A stretch of 32,169 nt of DNA from Bacteroides sp. (lineage in GTDB: Bacteria; Bacteroidota; Bacteroidia; Bacteroidales; Muribaculaceae), in NCBI GenBank assembly GCA_014801945.1, contig JAAVDF010000002.1, forward strand, positions 69,363-101,531. Direction: 5' to 3'. The position numbers were made by a program, and so were the translations under genes. Positions 1 to 7,638 of the stretch are shown here, piece by piece (the first letter of the stretch is position 1; the number at the start of each line of letters is the position of its first letter). The notes under the pieces are model-generated. The model had not been told where the DNA came from. It saw only the letters and a program-made list of their open reading frames with translations, and ran no database searches.

Positions 1-381
1 TCTTTTACCAATAATCTCTCCAAGTATGCAGGATATTATAATCCACCAGCTCTCTTTGATAAGATAAAGAAGGTGGCGCGAAAAGCGGGCATAAAACTGA
101 CCTATGTAATATTGATTCTATATTATTCCACCCTTGATAATGAGTTACCGGTTAAGGATAGATTGCTGGTATTGGCCGCACTCGGTTATTTCATTCTCCC
201 CATCGACTTTATACCGGACACATTGCCCGGCGGTTTTACGGATGATACGGCAGCTTTGATATATGTAGTGAAGCAGATTTGGAAAAATCTCACACCCGAA
301 ACAAAACGTAAGGCAAAGGAGCGTCTTACAGAATGGTTCGGCAATGTATCTGAGTCTGATCTCCATATCCCGGGACTCTGA
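1..381 (+). CDS. DUF1232/YkvA-family small membrane-associated protein (5' end outside window)
   Basis: The reading frame is open from the first base of the window and ends at TGA 379-381, so the true start lies upstream. A GTG at 73 is an internal possibility, but the codons before it (SFTNNLSKYAGYYNPPALFD) read like ordinary protein and fit the family's N-terminal region. The core, roughly 30 residues around LVLAALGYFILPIDFIPD followed by GFTDDTAAL, is the hallmark of the DUF1232 (YkvA-like) domain: a short hydrophobic segment, a P-(I/L)-D-x-I-P-D motif and a conserved DD. The biochemical function of the family is not established. There is no clear terminator before carB, although carB has its own promoter. 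Family assignment is confident; role is unknown. Confidence 0.85.
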   Translation, partial: SFTNNLSKYAGYYNPPALFDKIKKVARKAGIKLTYVILILYYSTLDNELPVKDRLLVLAALGYFILPIDFIPDTLPGGFTDDTAALIYVVKQIWKNLTPETKRKAKERLTEWFGNVSESDLHIPGL

Positions 382-516
382 TCTTATTCAGATAAAGCCA
401 TGATATGGTTCAGATTACAATTGCACAGATAACCATTGAGGGTGGAGTGAGGAAACAGGCGTTGCATTTCTTATCGGAAACTTTGATCGGAACTTTTAAA
501 AAGTTTAAATCAGGTC

Positions 517-548
517 GTTGTAGGAAAGTGAAAATTTATGTAATTTTG
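517..548 (+). promoter_or_regulatory. Bacteroidetes-type promoter of carB
   Basis: TAATTTTG at 541-548 matches the Bacteroidetes -7 element TAnnTTTG. GTTG at 517-520 is a near match to the -33 TTTG, with 20 bases between the two, which is the usual spacing. The predicted start of transcription is near 555, about 50 bases before the carB ATG. The rest of the 382-603 gap holds only short AT-rich repeats (TCGGAA..CTTT twice, 470-500) and no other gene that I can support. Confidence 0.65.
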
Positions 549-603
549 TGGGCAAATTATACTCATTTTCGAAAAATCATTATCATCACCGATAAACCAC
601 ATT

Positions 604-3600
604 ATGAAGAAGGTACTACTACTCGGTTCCGGCGCCCTCAAAATCGGGCAAGCGGGCGAATTTGACTACTCCGGTTCTCAGGCTCTCAAGGCACTGCGTG
701 AGGAAGGTATTTCCACCGTTCTGATAAACCCCAATATCGCAACAATCCAGACATCAGAAGGTGTTGCTGATCAGGTTTATTTCCTCCCGATCACTCCCCA
801 TTTCGTGGAAGAGGTAATTAAAAAGGAACGTCCAGACGGTATTCTCCTCGCTTTTGGTGGTCAGACTGCACTCAATTGCGGAACAGAGCTCTATCTTAAC
901 GGAACTCTCGAAAAATATGGCGTGAAGGTGCTCGGCACTTCGGTTGAAGCAATCATGATAACCGAGGACCGAGACCTTTTTGTAAAGAAGCTTAACGAAA
1001 TAGATGTCAAGACACCTGTTTCACAGGCTGTCGAAAGCATAGAGGACGCTGTTGAGGTGGCTCACCGTATCGGATATCCCGTTATGGTTCGTTCTGGCTA
1101 CGCTCTTGGTGGTCTCGGTTCTGGTATCTGTACCAACGATGAGGAATTCCGTACGCACTGCGAAAGCGCACTCGCTTATTCAAAGCAGATTCTCGTAGAG
1201 GAATCACTGAAAGGCTGGAAAGAAATTGAGTTTGAAGTTATCCGTGACGCCAATGACCACTGCTTCACTGTAGTCCCGATGGAAAACTTCGACCCGCTTG
1301 GAATCCATACAGGTGAGTCGATTGTAGTAGCTCCGATTGTTTCTCTCTCAAAAGAGCAGATCAAGATGCTTGAAGATATCGCCACCAAGGTTGTGCGCCA
1401 TATCGGAATCGTCGGTGAATGCAATATTCAGTATGCTTTCAATGCCGAGACCAATGACTATCGTATCATCGAGATCAACGCACGTCTCAGCCGTTCGTCA
1501 GCTCTTGCATCTAAGGCATCAGGTTACCCCCTCGCTTTCGTGGCAGCCAAACTGGCATTAGGCTATACTCTTGATCAGATCGGTGAAATGGGTACGCCTA
1601 ACTCTGCTTACGTTGCACCCTCCGTTGACTATATGATCGTGAAGATCCCACGTTGGGACCTTACGAAATTCGTCGGTGTGGATCGTGAGATCGGAAGTTC
1701 GATGAAGTCTGTCGGTGAGATCATGTCAATCGGTAAATCGTTCGAGGAGATCATTCAGAAGGGTCTCCGTATGATAGGGCAGGGCATGCACGGATTTGTC
1801 GGCAACAATGACATCCATTTCGATGATCTTGACAAAGTCCTGTCTCACCCGACGGATATGCGTATTTTCGCCATAGCTCAGGCTCTTGAGGAGGGATATT
1901 CGATAGAGCGTATCGAGGAACTGACGAAAATCGACAAATGGTTTATCGAACGTCTCAACAATATTGTAAAATACAAGAAAGTTCTTGAAGGTTACAACAA
2001 GATAGAGGATCTCCCGAAGGATGTGCTTAAAGAAGCCAAGCGTCTTGGATTCTCAGATTTCCAGATCGCGCGTTTTGTTGAAAATCCTGAGGGTAATCTT
2101 GAAAATGAGATCCTGCGTGTACGCAATCACCGCAAGAGCCTCGATATTGTGCCCTGCGTGCGCCGTATCAACACTGTGGCTTCCGAGTATCCGGATCTCA
2201 CCAACTATCTCTATGTGACATACGGAGCTGATGAGAACTCGATCCGTTACGACATGAACTCCGGCAACAATATAGTCGTGCTCGGTTCAGGTGCTTACCG
2301 TATCGGTAGCTCTGTTGAGTTTGACTGGTGCTCGGTGAATGCTGCTACTACTTGCCGCCGTCTCGGTTACAAGGCCATCATGATCAACTACAATCCTGAG
2401 ACTGTTTCTACTGACTATGACATGTGTGACCGTCTCTATTTTGATGAGTTGAGCTTCGAGCGTGTGATGGATATCCTTGATCTTGAAATGCCCCGCGGTG
2501 TGATTGTCAGCGTCGGCGGACAGATCCCCAATAATCTTGCGATGAAGCTTTACCGTCAGCATGTTCCCGTGCTCGGAACTTCACCTATCAGCATTGACCG
2601 TGCAGAAAACCGCCACAAGTTCTCGGCAATGCTTGATCAGCTCGGCATAGATCAGCCTCGCTGGAAGGAACTGACCACTACAGAGGAAATCGACGGCTTT
2701 ATCGCTGAAGTAGGCTTCCCGGTTCTTGTCCGTCCGAGCTACGTGCTTTCCGGCGCAGCTATGAACGTATGCTATGATCATGAGCAGCTCCACCGCTTCC
2801 TCTCACAGGCAGCTAAGGTGTCGAAGGAGTATCCTGTGGTGGTTTCCGAATTCCTCCAGAATGCCAAGGAAATCGAGTTTGATGCCGTGGCCCGTAATGG
2901 TGAGATCGTTGAGTTTGCGATATCAGAGCACGTGGAATTTGCCGGTGTACACTCCGGTGATGCCACACTTGTGTTTCCCGCACAGAAAATTTACATGGCC
3001 ACCGCACGCCGTATCAAGCACATCAGCGCGCAGATAGCCAAGGAGCTGAATATCTCAGGACCTTTCAACATTCAGTATCTTGCAAAGGATAATTATGTGA
3101 AGGTAATCGAGTGTAACCTGCGAGCTTCACGCTCCTTCCCCTTCGTCAGCAAGGTGCTTAAACAGAACTTTATCGAGACCGCGACGCGCATCATGCTCGG
3201 CGAGAAGGTAGATGCTGTCGATACTTCGACATTTGACATTGACTACGTTGGTGTGAAAGCTTCGCAGTTCTCGTTCGCACGTCTCCATAAGGCAGATCCC
3301 GTCCTCGGCGTGGACATGTCATCAACCGGCGAGGTCGGCTGTCTCGGCAAGGATTTCGATGAGGCTCTACTCAACGCCATGATCTCTGTAGGACATAATG
3401 TTCCCAAGAATGCTGTTCTTGTCAGCTCCGGAGATGTCCGCGGTAAGGTGGATATGCTTGAGGCATGCCGTATGCTTGCTGAAAACGGTTATAAGATCTA
3501 TGCAACTGAAGGAACTGCTGCATTCCTCAACGACAATGGTGTGGTGAGCGATTCAGTATGCTGGCCTGATGAGGAGGGAGAAAACATTCTCAATCTCATA

Positions 3601-3804
3601 GCTGACCATAAGGTTGATCTCGTGATAAATATCCCGAAAAATCATACGAAACGCGAGTTGACCAACGGTTACCGTATCCGTCGCTGGGCCATTGATCATA
3701 ATATACCCTTGCTCACAAACGCCCGTCTTGCAAGTGCCTACGTTAAGGCATTCATCAACAAGGGCACTGAGAACATCGGTATTACTCCTTGGAAGGAATA
3801 TTGA
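604..3804 (+). CDS. carB: Carbamoyl-phosphate synthase large subunit
   Basis: This 1066-residue protein has the full length and order of the CPSase large chain, which makes carbamoyl phosphate from bicarbonate, ammonia (from glutamine via CarA) and two ATP for pyrimidine and arginine synthesis in the cytoplasm. Visible landmarks are the N-terminal KVLLLGSGALKIGQAGEFDY, the first ATP-grasp half (VRSGYALGGLGSGI, then IIEINARLSRSSALASKASG), the second preATP-grasp (VVLGSGAYRIGSSVEFDWC), the second ATP-grasp half (VRPSYVLSGAAMNV, then VIECNLRASRSFPFVSK), and a C-terminal MGS-like allosteric domain (about residue 935 on, KMYATEGTA-like stretch YKIYATEGTAAF). Many segments resemble the animal CAD/CPS1 form more than E. 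coli CarB. No carA gene adjoins it in the window. The start ATG follows the promoter closely and matches family N-termini. Confidence 0.97.
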   Translation: MKKVLLLGSGALKIGQAGEFDYSGSQALKALREEGISTVLINPNIATIQTSEGVADQVYFLPITPHFVEEVIKKERPDGILLAFGGQTALNCGTELYLNGTLEKYGVKVLGTSVEAIMITEDRDLFVKKLNEIDVKTPVSQAVESIEDAVEVAHRIGYPVMVRSGYALGGLGSGICTNDEEFRTHCESALAYSKQILVEESLKGWKEIEFEVIRDANDHCFTVVPMENFDPLGIHTGESIVVAPIVSLSKEQIKMLEDIATKVVRHIGIVGECNIQYAFNAETNDYRIIEINARLSRSSALASKASGYPLAFVAAKLALGYTLDQIGEMGTPNSAYVAPSVDYMIVKIPRWDLTKFVGVDREIGSSMKSVGEIMSIGKSFEEIIQKGLRMIGQGMHGFVGNNDIHFDDLDKVLSHPTDMRIFAIAQALEEGYSIERIEELTKIDKWFIERLNNIVKYKKVLEGYNKIEDLPKDVLKEAKRLGFSDFQIARFVENPEGNLENEILRVRNHRKSLDIVPCVRRINTVASEYPDLTNYLYVTYGADENSIRYDMNSGNNIVVLGSGAYRIGSSVEFDWCSVNAATTCRRLGYKAIMINYNPETVSTDYDMCDRLYFDELSFERVMDILDLEMPRGVIVSVGGQIPNNLAMKLYRQHVPVLGTSPISIDRAENRHKFSAMLDQLGIDQPRWKELTTTEEIDGFIAEVGFPVLVRPSYVLSGAAMNVCYDHEQLHRFLSQAAKVSKEYPVVVSEFLQNAKEIEFDAVARNGEIVEFAISEHVEFAGVHSGDATLVFPAQKIYMATARRIKHISAQIAKELNISGPFNIQYLAKDNYVKVIECNLRASRSFPFVSKVLKQNFIETATRIMLGEKVDAVDTSTFDIDYVGVKASQFSFARLHKADPVLGVDMSSTGEVGCLGKDFDEALLNAMISVGHNVPKNAVLVSSGDVRGKVDMLEACRMLAENGYKIYATEGTAAFLNDNGVVSDSVCWPDEEGENILNLIADHKVDLVINIPKNHTKRELTNGYRIRRWAIDHNIPLLTNARLASAYVKAFINKGTENIGITPWKEY

Positions 3805-3833
3805 TTCTATTTCCGGAATTAAGTAGATTATAA

Positions 3834-3873
3834 AAAAGAGGAATCGGTCTAAAAATAGGCTGATTCCTCTTTT
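3834..3873 (+). terminator. Rho-independent terminator after carB
   Basis: AAAAGAGGAATC (3834-3845) pairs perfectly with GATTCCTCTTTT (3862-3873). The stem continues inward with GGTCT/AGGCT-type pairs including wobbles, leaving a small AAAAAT loop. The T tract is part of the 3' arm. The A tract on the 5' side makes the hairpin potentially bidirectional, but no gene reads toward it from the right. Confidence 0.9.
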
Positions 3874-3930
3874 CATTTTACGATATGCATTGAAATATGC
3901 GTAAAAATTTAAAAAAAATTAAATAATTTG

Positions 3931-3961
3931 CTTGCAATATGAGATATTATTCATACATTTG
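3931..3961 (+). promoter_or_regulatory. Promoter of the fimbrillin-like/LRR lipoprotein gene
   Basis: TACATTTG at 3954-3961 fits the TAnnTTTG -7 consensus. CTTG at 3931-3934 lies 19 bases upstream, with an alternative TTTG at 3927-3930 at a 23-base spacing. Transcription would start near 3968, leaving an untranslated leader of about 218 bases, far longer than the 10-50 bases predicted for the other promoters in the window. Confidence 0.55.
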
Positions 3962-4185
3962 CTTCAAAAGCCATTATCACTTTGAACAATAGTGACTTTG
4001 AGAGATAATGGGATATTGACTATTGTAATTATATGCTTATTTGCAATGACTATTTTGTAATGGCAGTTATATAATTAGCTTGAATATTTTTTAATAATTA
4101 ACATTCTGTCTATTCATTACTATTACATATACAGAGTTGTTAAGGGAAAGGAACGACAGAATATTTTAATCCCCTCATTCAAACC
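3962..4185 (+). other. Long AT-rich leader with short inverted and direct repeats
   Basis: No open frame of note is present. CCATTATC (3971-3978) is repeated inverted as GATAATGG (4004-4011), enclosing two direct copies of ACTTTGA (3979-3985, 3995-4001). Further on, TGACTATTGTAAT (from about 4017) recurs imperfectly as TGACTATTTTGTAAT (from about 4047), about 30 bases apart. The segment could be a structured 5' UTR or hold protein binding sites. There is no promoter inside the inverted repeat, so it does not look like an invertible promoter. Confidence 0.4.
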
Positions 4186-5838
4186 ATGAGAACAAAAGAG
4201 CTTTTGATGGCGTCTCTGCTATCACTTACAGTCATTTCATGCGGACAATCGGAAGATCAGCCACAACCGGACGTATTGGAGGATTCTCCTCTTGAGAGTG
4301 TGACGTTCAGCATTTCGACAGGTGAAATGTCACGTGCCGGAACAGACAATGCCGAGCCGTCACCGACAAGAGCATTCATGTATGTCAAGGACAATACTAC
4401 TGGCGAGATACTGTCAAAGGCACAAGAGGAAAGAGTCAGCAATGGAACATTCAATTTTGAAATCGATCTCAGGAGGACGCATAGGTATGCTATCGCATTC
4501 TGGGCTGATGATGAGAAATATGACATCGATCCGGATAAAGGGTTGGAGGTCATAACGTATAAAAGTGAATTTGTCAATAATCCCGGAATTGCTTTCTCAT
4601 ATCAGATTGATAATTTTTCTCCGGATGGAAATTCAAAACAAGTGGTGCTGACACATGCGGTCGGCAAGCTGATCATACGTGAAAGTGATGTGCTGGATGT
4701 GAATGACAGGGTTTCGATTGCATTTGACAGGGAGGATTGCACGTATTCAGCCATAACAGGAGAGTATAAGAAAACTTCTACTAAAACTCCGGTTTCAATC
4801 CAATTTATCGCTGATGCATCAAATCGGAGCGGTGACTTGATATCAACCTATATGCTTGCTCCTAATTCCGAGAAGACATCCTTGATGATTGACAATATCA
4901 ATTTGGAATATACTCCTGACGGAGATACGGAAGCAAGTAAAAAAAGGATCTCCTATGTTCCGCTGAAGGCAAACAGACGCACGATAGTTGAAGGTGCTTT
5001 CAAGGGACTATCCTTAGTATCACAAAGCTTTTTGGTTTCTGTAGATACCGGATGGGAGGGGGATGACTCATTACCATCGACAGGTAACGATGGTGACGAT
5101 ATCAATACGCCCTCATCAGATGTTTTTGAAATAGCTCTCTCTTCCTCAGTCCGTCTTACATCATCAATGCTGGATGGAATAGGAGATGCCACTACTCTGA
5201 AGATTACCGGAGAGATGAAAGATGCGGATTTCTTGGTATTCCGTGACTATTTTTCAACTAACGGAGCAGGGGAGAGCAAACGTATCGCCCTTGATCTGAG
5301 TAAGGCTTCGTTTGCATCGATGCCTGAATATGCATTCTCCATTGATGATGAGGATATCTATGATCAGACGCCGATCAATCCAATGTTGGCTCTCACATCC
5401 ATAATATTACCGGAGGGATTGACGGCTATATCAAAAGGCGCATTCATTGATTGTCAGAATCTAAAGAGTATAACAATACCGTCAAGCCTAACCGAATTAG
5501 GCGAACTCTCCTTGTATCGCAGTGGTATCACCGAACTTAATGCTCCATCAGTGACAACCATTGATGTAGATGCCGTTGAGGATTGTCCTGATCTTACGAC
5601 TGTTGTTCTTGGTCCTTTGAGCAAGGTTGGGAACAATGCTTTCCGTAACTGCCCATCGTTAAAAGAAATGGATCTGACAAAGTGTACCGGAATTCCGGGT
5701 GGAAACCAGCCTGTATTTGGTGGGTCAGCCTCTACTACTCCATCCATCAATATATATGTTTCTTCGACCGACATAGCCAATGCGTTCAAAGGATCTAATA
5801 ATTGGAATACCAAGAATCACAATTGGATAGTGAGATAA
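4186..5838 (+). CDS. Surface lipoprotein: fimbrillin/DUF6562-like N-terminal half plus BspA-type leucine-rich repeats
   Basis: The 550-residue product starts with a lipoprotein signal peptide ending SLTVISC, with the lipidated cysteine at residue 19. Residues about 35-280 resemble the beta-sandwich of Bacteroidales fimbrillin-like proteins (VTFSISTGE..., RAFMYVKD, HRYAIAFWADD, a VVLTHAVGKLIIRE strand). A Ser/Asp/Gly-rich linker (about 290-310) follows. From about residue 315 on there are BspA/LRR_5 units, seen as LTSIILPEGLTAISKGAF, CQNLKSITIPSSLTELG and VGNNAFRNCPSLKEMDLTKC. Such repeats commonly mediate adhesion to host or bacterial surfaces. The gene is a single transcription unit with its own promoter and terminator. 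The N-terminal family name is an inference from pattern; the lipobox and LRR calls are firm. It may be a pilus tip or anchor-like adhesin, but no pilin genes adjoin it. Confidence 0.8.
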   Translation: MRTKELLMASLLSLTVISCGQSEDQPQPDVLEDSPLESVTFSISTGEMSRAGTDNAEPSPTRAFMYVKDNTTGEILSKAQEERVSNGTFNFEIDLRRTHRYAIAFWADDEKYDIDPDKGLEVITYKSEFVNNPGIAFSYQIDNFSPDGNSKQVVLTHAVGKLIIRESDVLDVNDRVSIAFDREDCTYSAITGEYKKTSTKTPVSIQFIADASNRSGDLISTYMLAPNSEKTSLMIDNINLEYTPDGDTEASKKRISYVPLKANRRTIVEGAFKGLSLVSQSFLVSVDTGWEGDDSLPSTGNDGDDINTPSSDVFEIALSSSVRLTSSMLDGIGDATTLKITGEMKDADFLVFRDYFSTNGAGESKRIALDLSKASFASMPEYAFSIDDEDIYDQTPINPMLALTSIILPEGLTAISKGAFIDCQNLKSITIPSSLTELGELSLYRSGITELNAPSVTTIDVDAVEDCPDLTTVVLGPLSKVGNNAFRNCPSLKEMDLTKCTGIPGGNQPVFGGSASTTPSINIYVSSTDIANAFKGSNNWNTKNHNWIVR

Positions 5839-5865
5839 CTCCCGGAACTATCTCTTCAACTCATC

Positions 5866-5900
5866 ACAAAGGAGTCAGACGAAATGCCTGACTCCTTTGT
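5866..5900 (+). terminator. Rho-independent terminator after the LRR lipoprotein gene
   Basis: ACAAAGGAGTCAG (5866-5878) and CTGACTCCTTTGT (5888-5900) form a perfect 13-bp stem around a 9-base loop. The T content of the 3' arm is modest, but position and stem strength make a terminator the best reading. Confidence 0.85.
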
Positions 5901-6133
5901 TGCTTCATCAATAATAGAGGGTATTTTATAATGGTAATTATTCTAAGTTATGGATTGCCGCAGTTGTAGAAATTGCAACAACAATCTCTGATATCTCTCA
6001 TAAGTGATAGGAAATTTCGAGAGTTCTATCAGAAAGCGACAGATGTCGATCGAGTAAACTGCCACAGATATGACAATATCATAAATATGTCGAAATTGAG
6101 CTTGTCAACAAAGTACTTCTTGATATTATATAC
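5901..6133 (+). other. AT-rich intergenic region upstream of the AraC-family gene
   Basis: I see no gene here. Several short dyads occur, for example GTTGT...ACAAC around 5965-5985, CGACA-GA-TGTCG around 6038-6050 and GATAT-GACA-ATATC around 6067-6080. Any could be an operator for the regulator that follows, but in DNA this AT-rich they are close to chance expectation. Confidence 0.35.
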
Positions 6134-6141
6134 TAATTTTG
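6134..6141 (+). promoter_or_regulatory. -7 element of the AraC-family regulator gene
   Basis: TAATTTTG is a perfect TAnnTTTG match. I find no TTTG at the expected 19-21 bases upstream, so the promoter may be weak or activator-dependent. Start of transcription would be near 6148, only about 12 bases before the ATG at 6160. Confidence 0.55.
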
Positions 6142-6159
6142 CAGCATAAATCTCTTGAT

Positions 6160-6981
6160 ATGGAAAAACTTGAAGTTTTTGATTGCTCAAATGTTTTCAT
6201 TGCGAGCTTTTTCACGGATGATCGCGGTTGCGCCCACTGTAACCGCGAACATACACTGATATATATTCTCTCCGGAGAGTTGGAGATCACTGATGGTGGA
6301 AAAAAGACAATCCTGCATCCGGGAGATTGTGCTTTCATGCGCCGAGACAACAGAATGTGGCTACAGAAACGGGCTTCAGAAAACAAGCCTTACCGTTCAG
6401 TGGTCATGAAATTCTCACGCAATTTCTTAAAGGAATTTTATCATAATATAAATCATCGCGAGATACCGTCCGACTCAAAGAGGGAGAAGGTGAGTCTGAT
6501 GAAATTTCCTTCCAATCGTCTTGATGTCAGAAGTCTTTTTGAGTCATTAGTCCCCTATTTTGATGCAGGGGTAAAACCAGACGATGACATTCTTAAGATG
6601 AAAATGACCGAGGGTATGCGGGCTATCCTGAAGACAGATGTAAACCTCTATGCTTCGCTTTTTGATTTCATAGAACCTTGGAAGATAGATATTGTCGATT
6701 TCATGGAGAAGAACTATATGAATGAACTATCTATGGAGGAAATGGCATATTATACCGGACGTAGCCTTGCGACTTTCAAAAGGGATTTCAAGAAAGTAAG
6801 CGAGCTGACTCCTCAGAAATGGCTGATACGCCGTAGGCTGGAGGCTGCCCGCGATCTGATCCTTAAAGGAGGGAAGAAGGTATCGGAGATATGTTCCGAT
6901 GTCGGATTCAAGAACCTTTCGCATTTCTCAAAACTCTACAAAGAAATGTACGGTATCGCACCAACACTTTCTGCAATTTGA
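6160..6981 (+). CDS. AraC-family transcriptional regulator
   Basis: A 273-residue protein with a cupin-like sensing half (YILSGELEITDGGKKTILHPGD, about residues 30-60) and a C-terminal AraC-type double helix-turn-helix of about 100 residues. The first helix-turn-helix is around LSMEEMAYYTGRSLATFKRDFK and the second ends VSEICSDVGFKNLSHFSKLYKEMYG, the standard AraC signature. I chose ATG 6160 over an in-frame TTG at 6139 because the TTG lies inside the -7 element. A terminator follows, then the promoter of a four-gene redox operon on the same strand, so it probably controls that operon. The effector is unknown. Confidence 0.92.
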   Translation: MEKLEVFDCSNVFIASFFTDDRGCAHCNREHTLIYILSGELEITDGGKKTILHPGDCAFMRRDNRMWLQKRASENKPYRSVVMKFSRNFLKEFYHNINHREIPSDSKREKVSLMKFPSNRLDVRSLFESLVPYFDAGVKPDDDILKMKMTEGMRAILKTDVNLYASLFDFIEPWKIDIVDFMEKNYMNELSMEEMAYYTGRSLATFKRDFKKVSELTPQKWLIRRRLEAARDLILKGGKKVSEICSDVGFKNLSHFSKLYKEMYGIAPTLSAI

Positions 6982-7002
6982 ACTTCCTGACAAAACAGTA
7001 TG

Positions 7003-7032
7003 AGCCTCGCAACAAAGCGGGGCTATTTTTTT
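7003..7032 (+). terminator. Rho-independent terminator after the AraC-family gene
   Basis: AGCCTCGC (7003-7010) pairs with GCGGGGCT (7017-7024) with one G-T wobble around the loop AACAAA, followed by A and seven T residues. It abuts the promoter of the next operon directly. Confidence 0.88.
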
Positions 7033-7037
7033 AGATG

Positions 7038-7045
7038 TAATTTTG
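7038..7045 (+). promoter_or_regulatory. -7 element of the acetyltransferase-reductase-flavodoxin-cupin operon
   Basis: TAATTTTG matches TAnnTTTG. The -33 region falls inside the preceding terminator hairpin and has no TTTG, which suggests dependence on an activator such as the adjacent AraC-family protein. Predicted transcription start is about 7052, 20 bases before the ATG at 7072. Confidence 0.6.
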
Positions 7046-7071
7046 CATCAGAATAATTAAACAATCAAGGT

Positions 7072-7638
7072 ATGGAAAATATATTTGAAAGAGACCGTAA
7101 CGGTGAGGTCATATCACCCAATGAGCCGGGATATGAACTCCTGATTGACGACATTTTTTCCTGTATGGAAACTGCTCAGGAACTTTCTACCGTAAGCGTC
7201 CGCGATCAGAAACGCGTACACGAGCTGATGGGAGAGATTCTTGGCAAGCCGCTTCCCGAAAGCACAACGGTCCTTCCTCCGTTCTATATAGACTATGGCA
7301 AACCCGTAACCATTGGAGAAGACTGCTTCATTCAGCAATGCTGCACATTCTTCGGACGCGGTCAGATTACTATTGGCAACGGAGTCTTCATCGGTCCGAA
7401 GTGTAACCTTATCACCATCAACCATGATGTGAATCCCGACAACCGCAGTGCGACTTACGGCCGTCCTATAGTTATAGAGGATAAAGTATGGATCGGTATA
7501 AACTCTACGATTCTACCCGGTGTTAGAATCGGTTATGGTGCGATTGTCGGAGCGCAGAGTGTGGTTACACACGATGTTCCTCCTATGACAATTGTTGCCG
7601 GAAATCCTGCACGTGTAATCAAGAAAATCGAGCTGTAA
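7072..7638 (+). CDS. Hexapeptide-repeat (left-handed beta-helix) acyltransferase, maltose/galactoside O-acetyltransferase type
   Basis: This 188-residue protein has the length and order of the LacA/Maa family: an N-terminal helical cap (about residues 15-60) and then hexapeptide turns (VTIGEDCFIQQ, ITIGNGVFIGPKCNL, IVIEDKVWIGINSTILPGVRIGYGAIVGAQSVV). It ends with the conserved GNPARVI. The likely catalytic histidine is H118 in ITINHDV. Family members move an acetyl group from acetyl-CoA to a sugar hydroxyl in the cytoplasm; the true acceptor here is unknown. It is the first gene of the operon, and its stop codon TAA shares one base with the ATG of the next gene, so translation is coupled. Confidence 0.88.
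   Translation: MENIFERDRNGEVISPNEPGYELLIDDIFSCMETAQELSTVSVRDQKRVHELMGEILGKPLPESTTVLPPFYIDYGKPVTIGEDCFIQQCCTFFGRGQITIGNGVFIGPKCNLITINHDVNPDNRSATYGRPIVIEDKVWIGINSTILPGVRIGYGAIVGAQSVVTHDVPPMTIVAGNPARVIKKIEL

Noticed and set aside
405-665. An 86-codon + strand frame overlapping the start of carB
   Set aside because: It spans the carB promoter and runs into carB in another frame; the composition is unlike its neighbours and no family is recognisable.
3971-4011. Possible invertible promoter upstream of the adhesin-like gene
   Set aside because: The inverted repeats are only 8 bp, the enclosed 25 bases hold no TAnnTTTG on either strand, and the real -7 element lies outside them.
6139-6159. TTG start for the AraC-family regulator
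   Set aside because: The TTG lies within the -7 promoter element, so it would not be transcribed; ATG 6160 is preferred.
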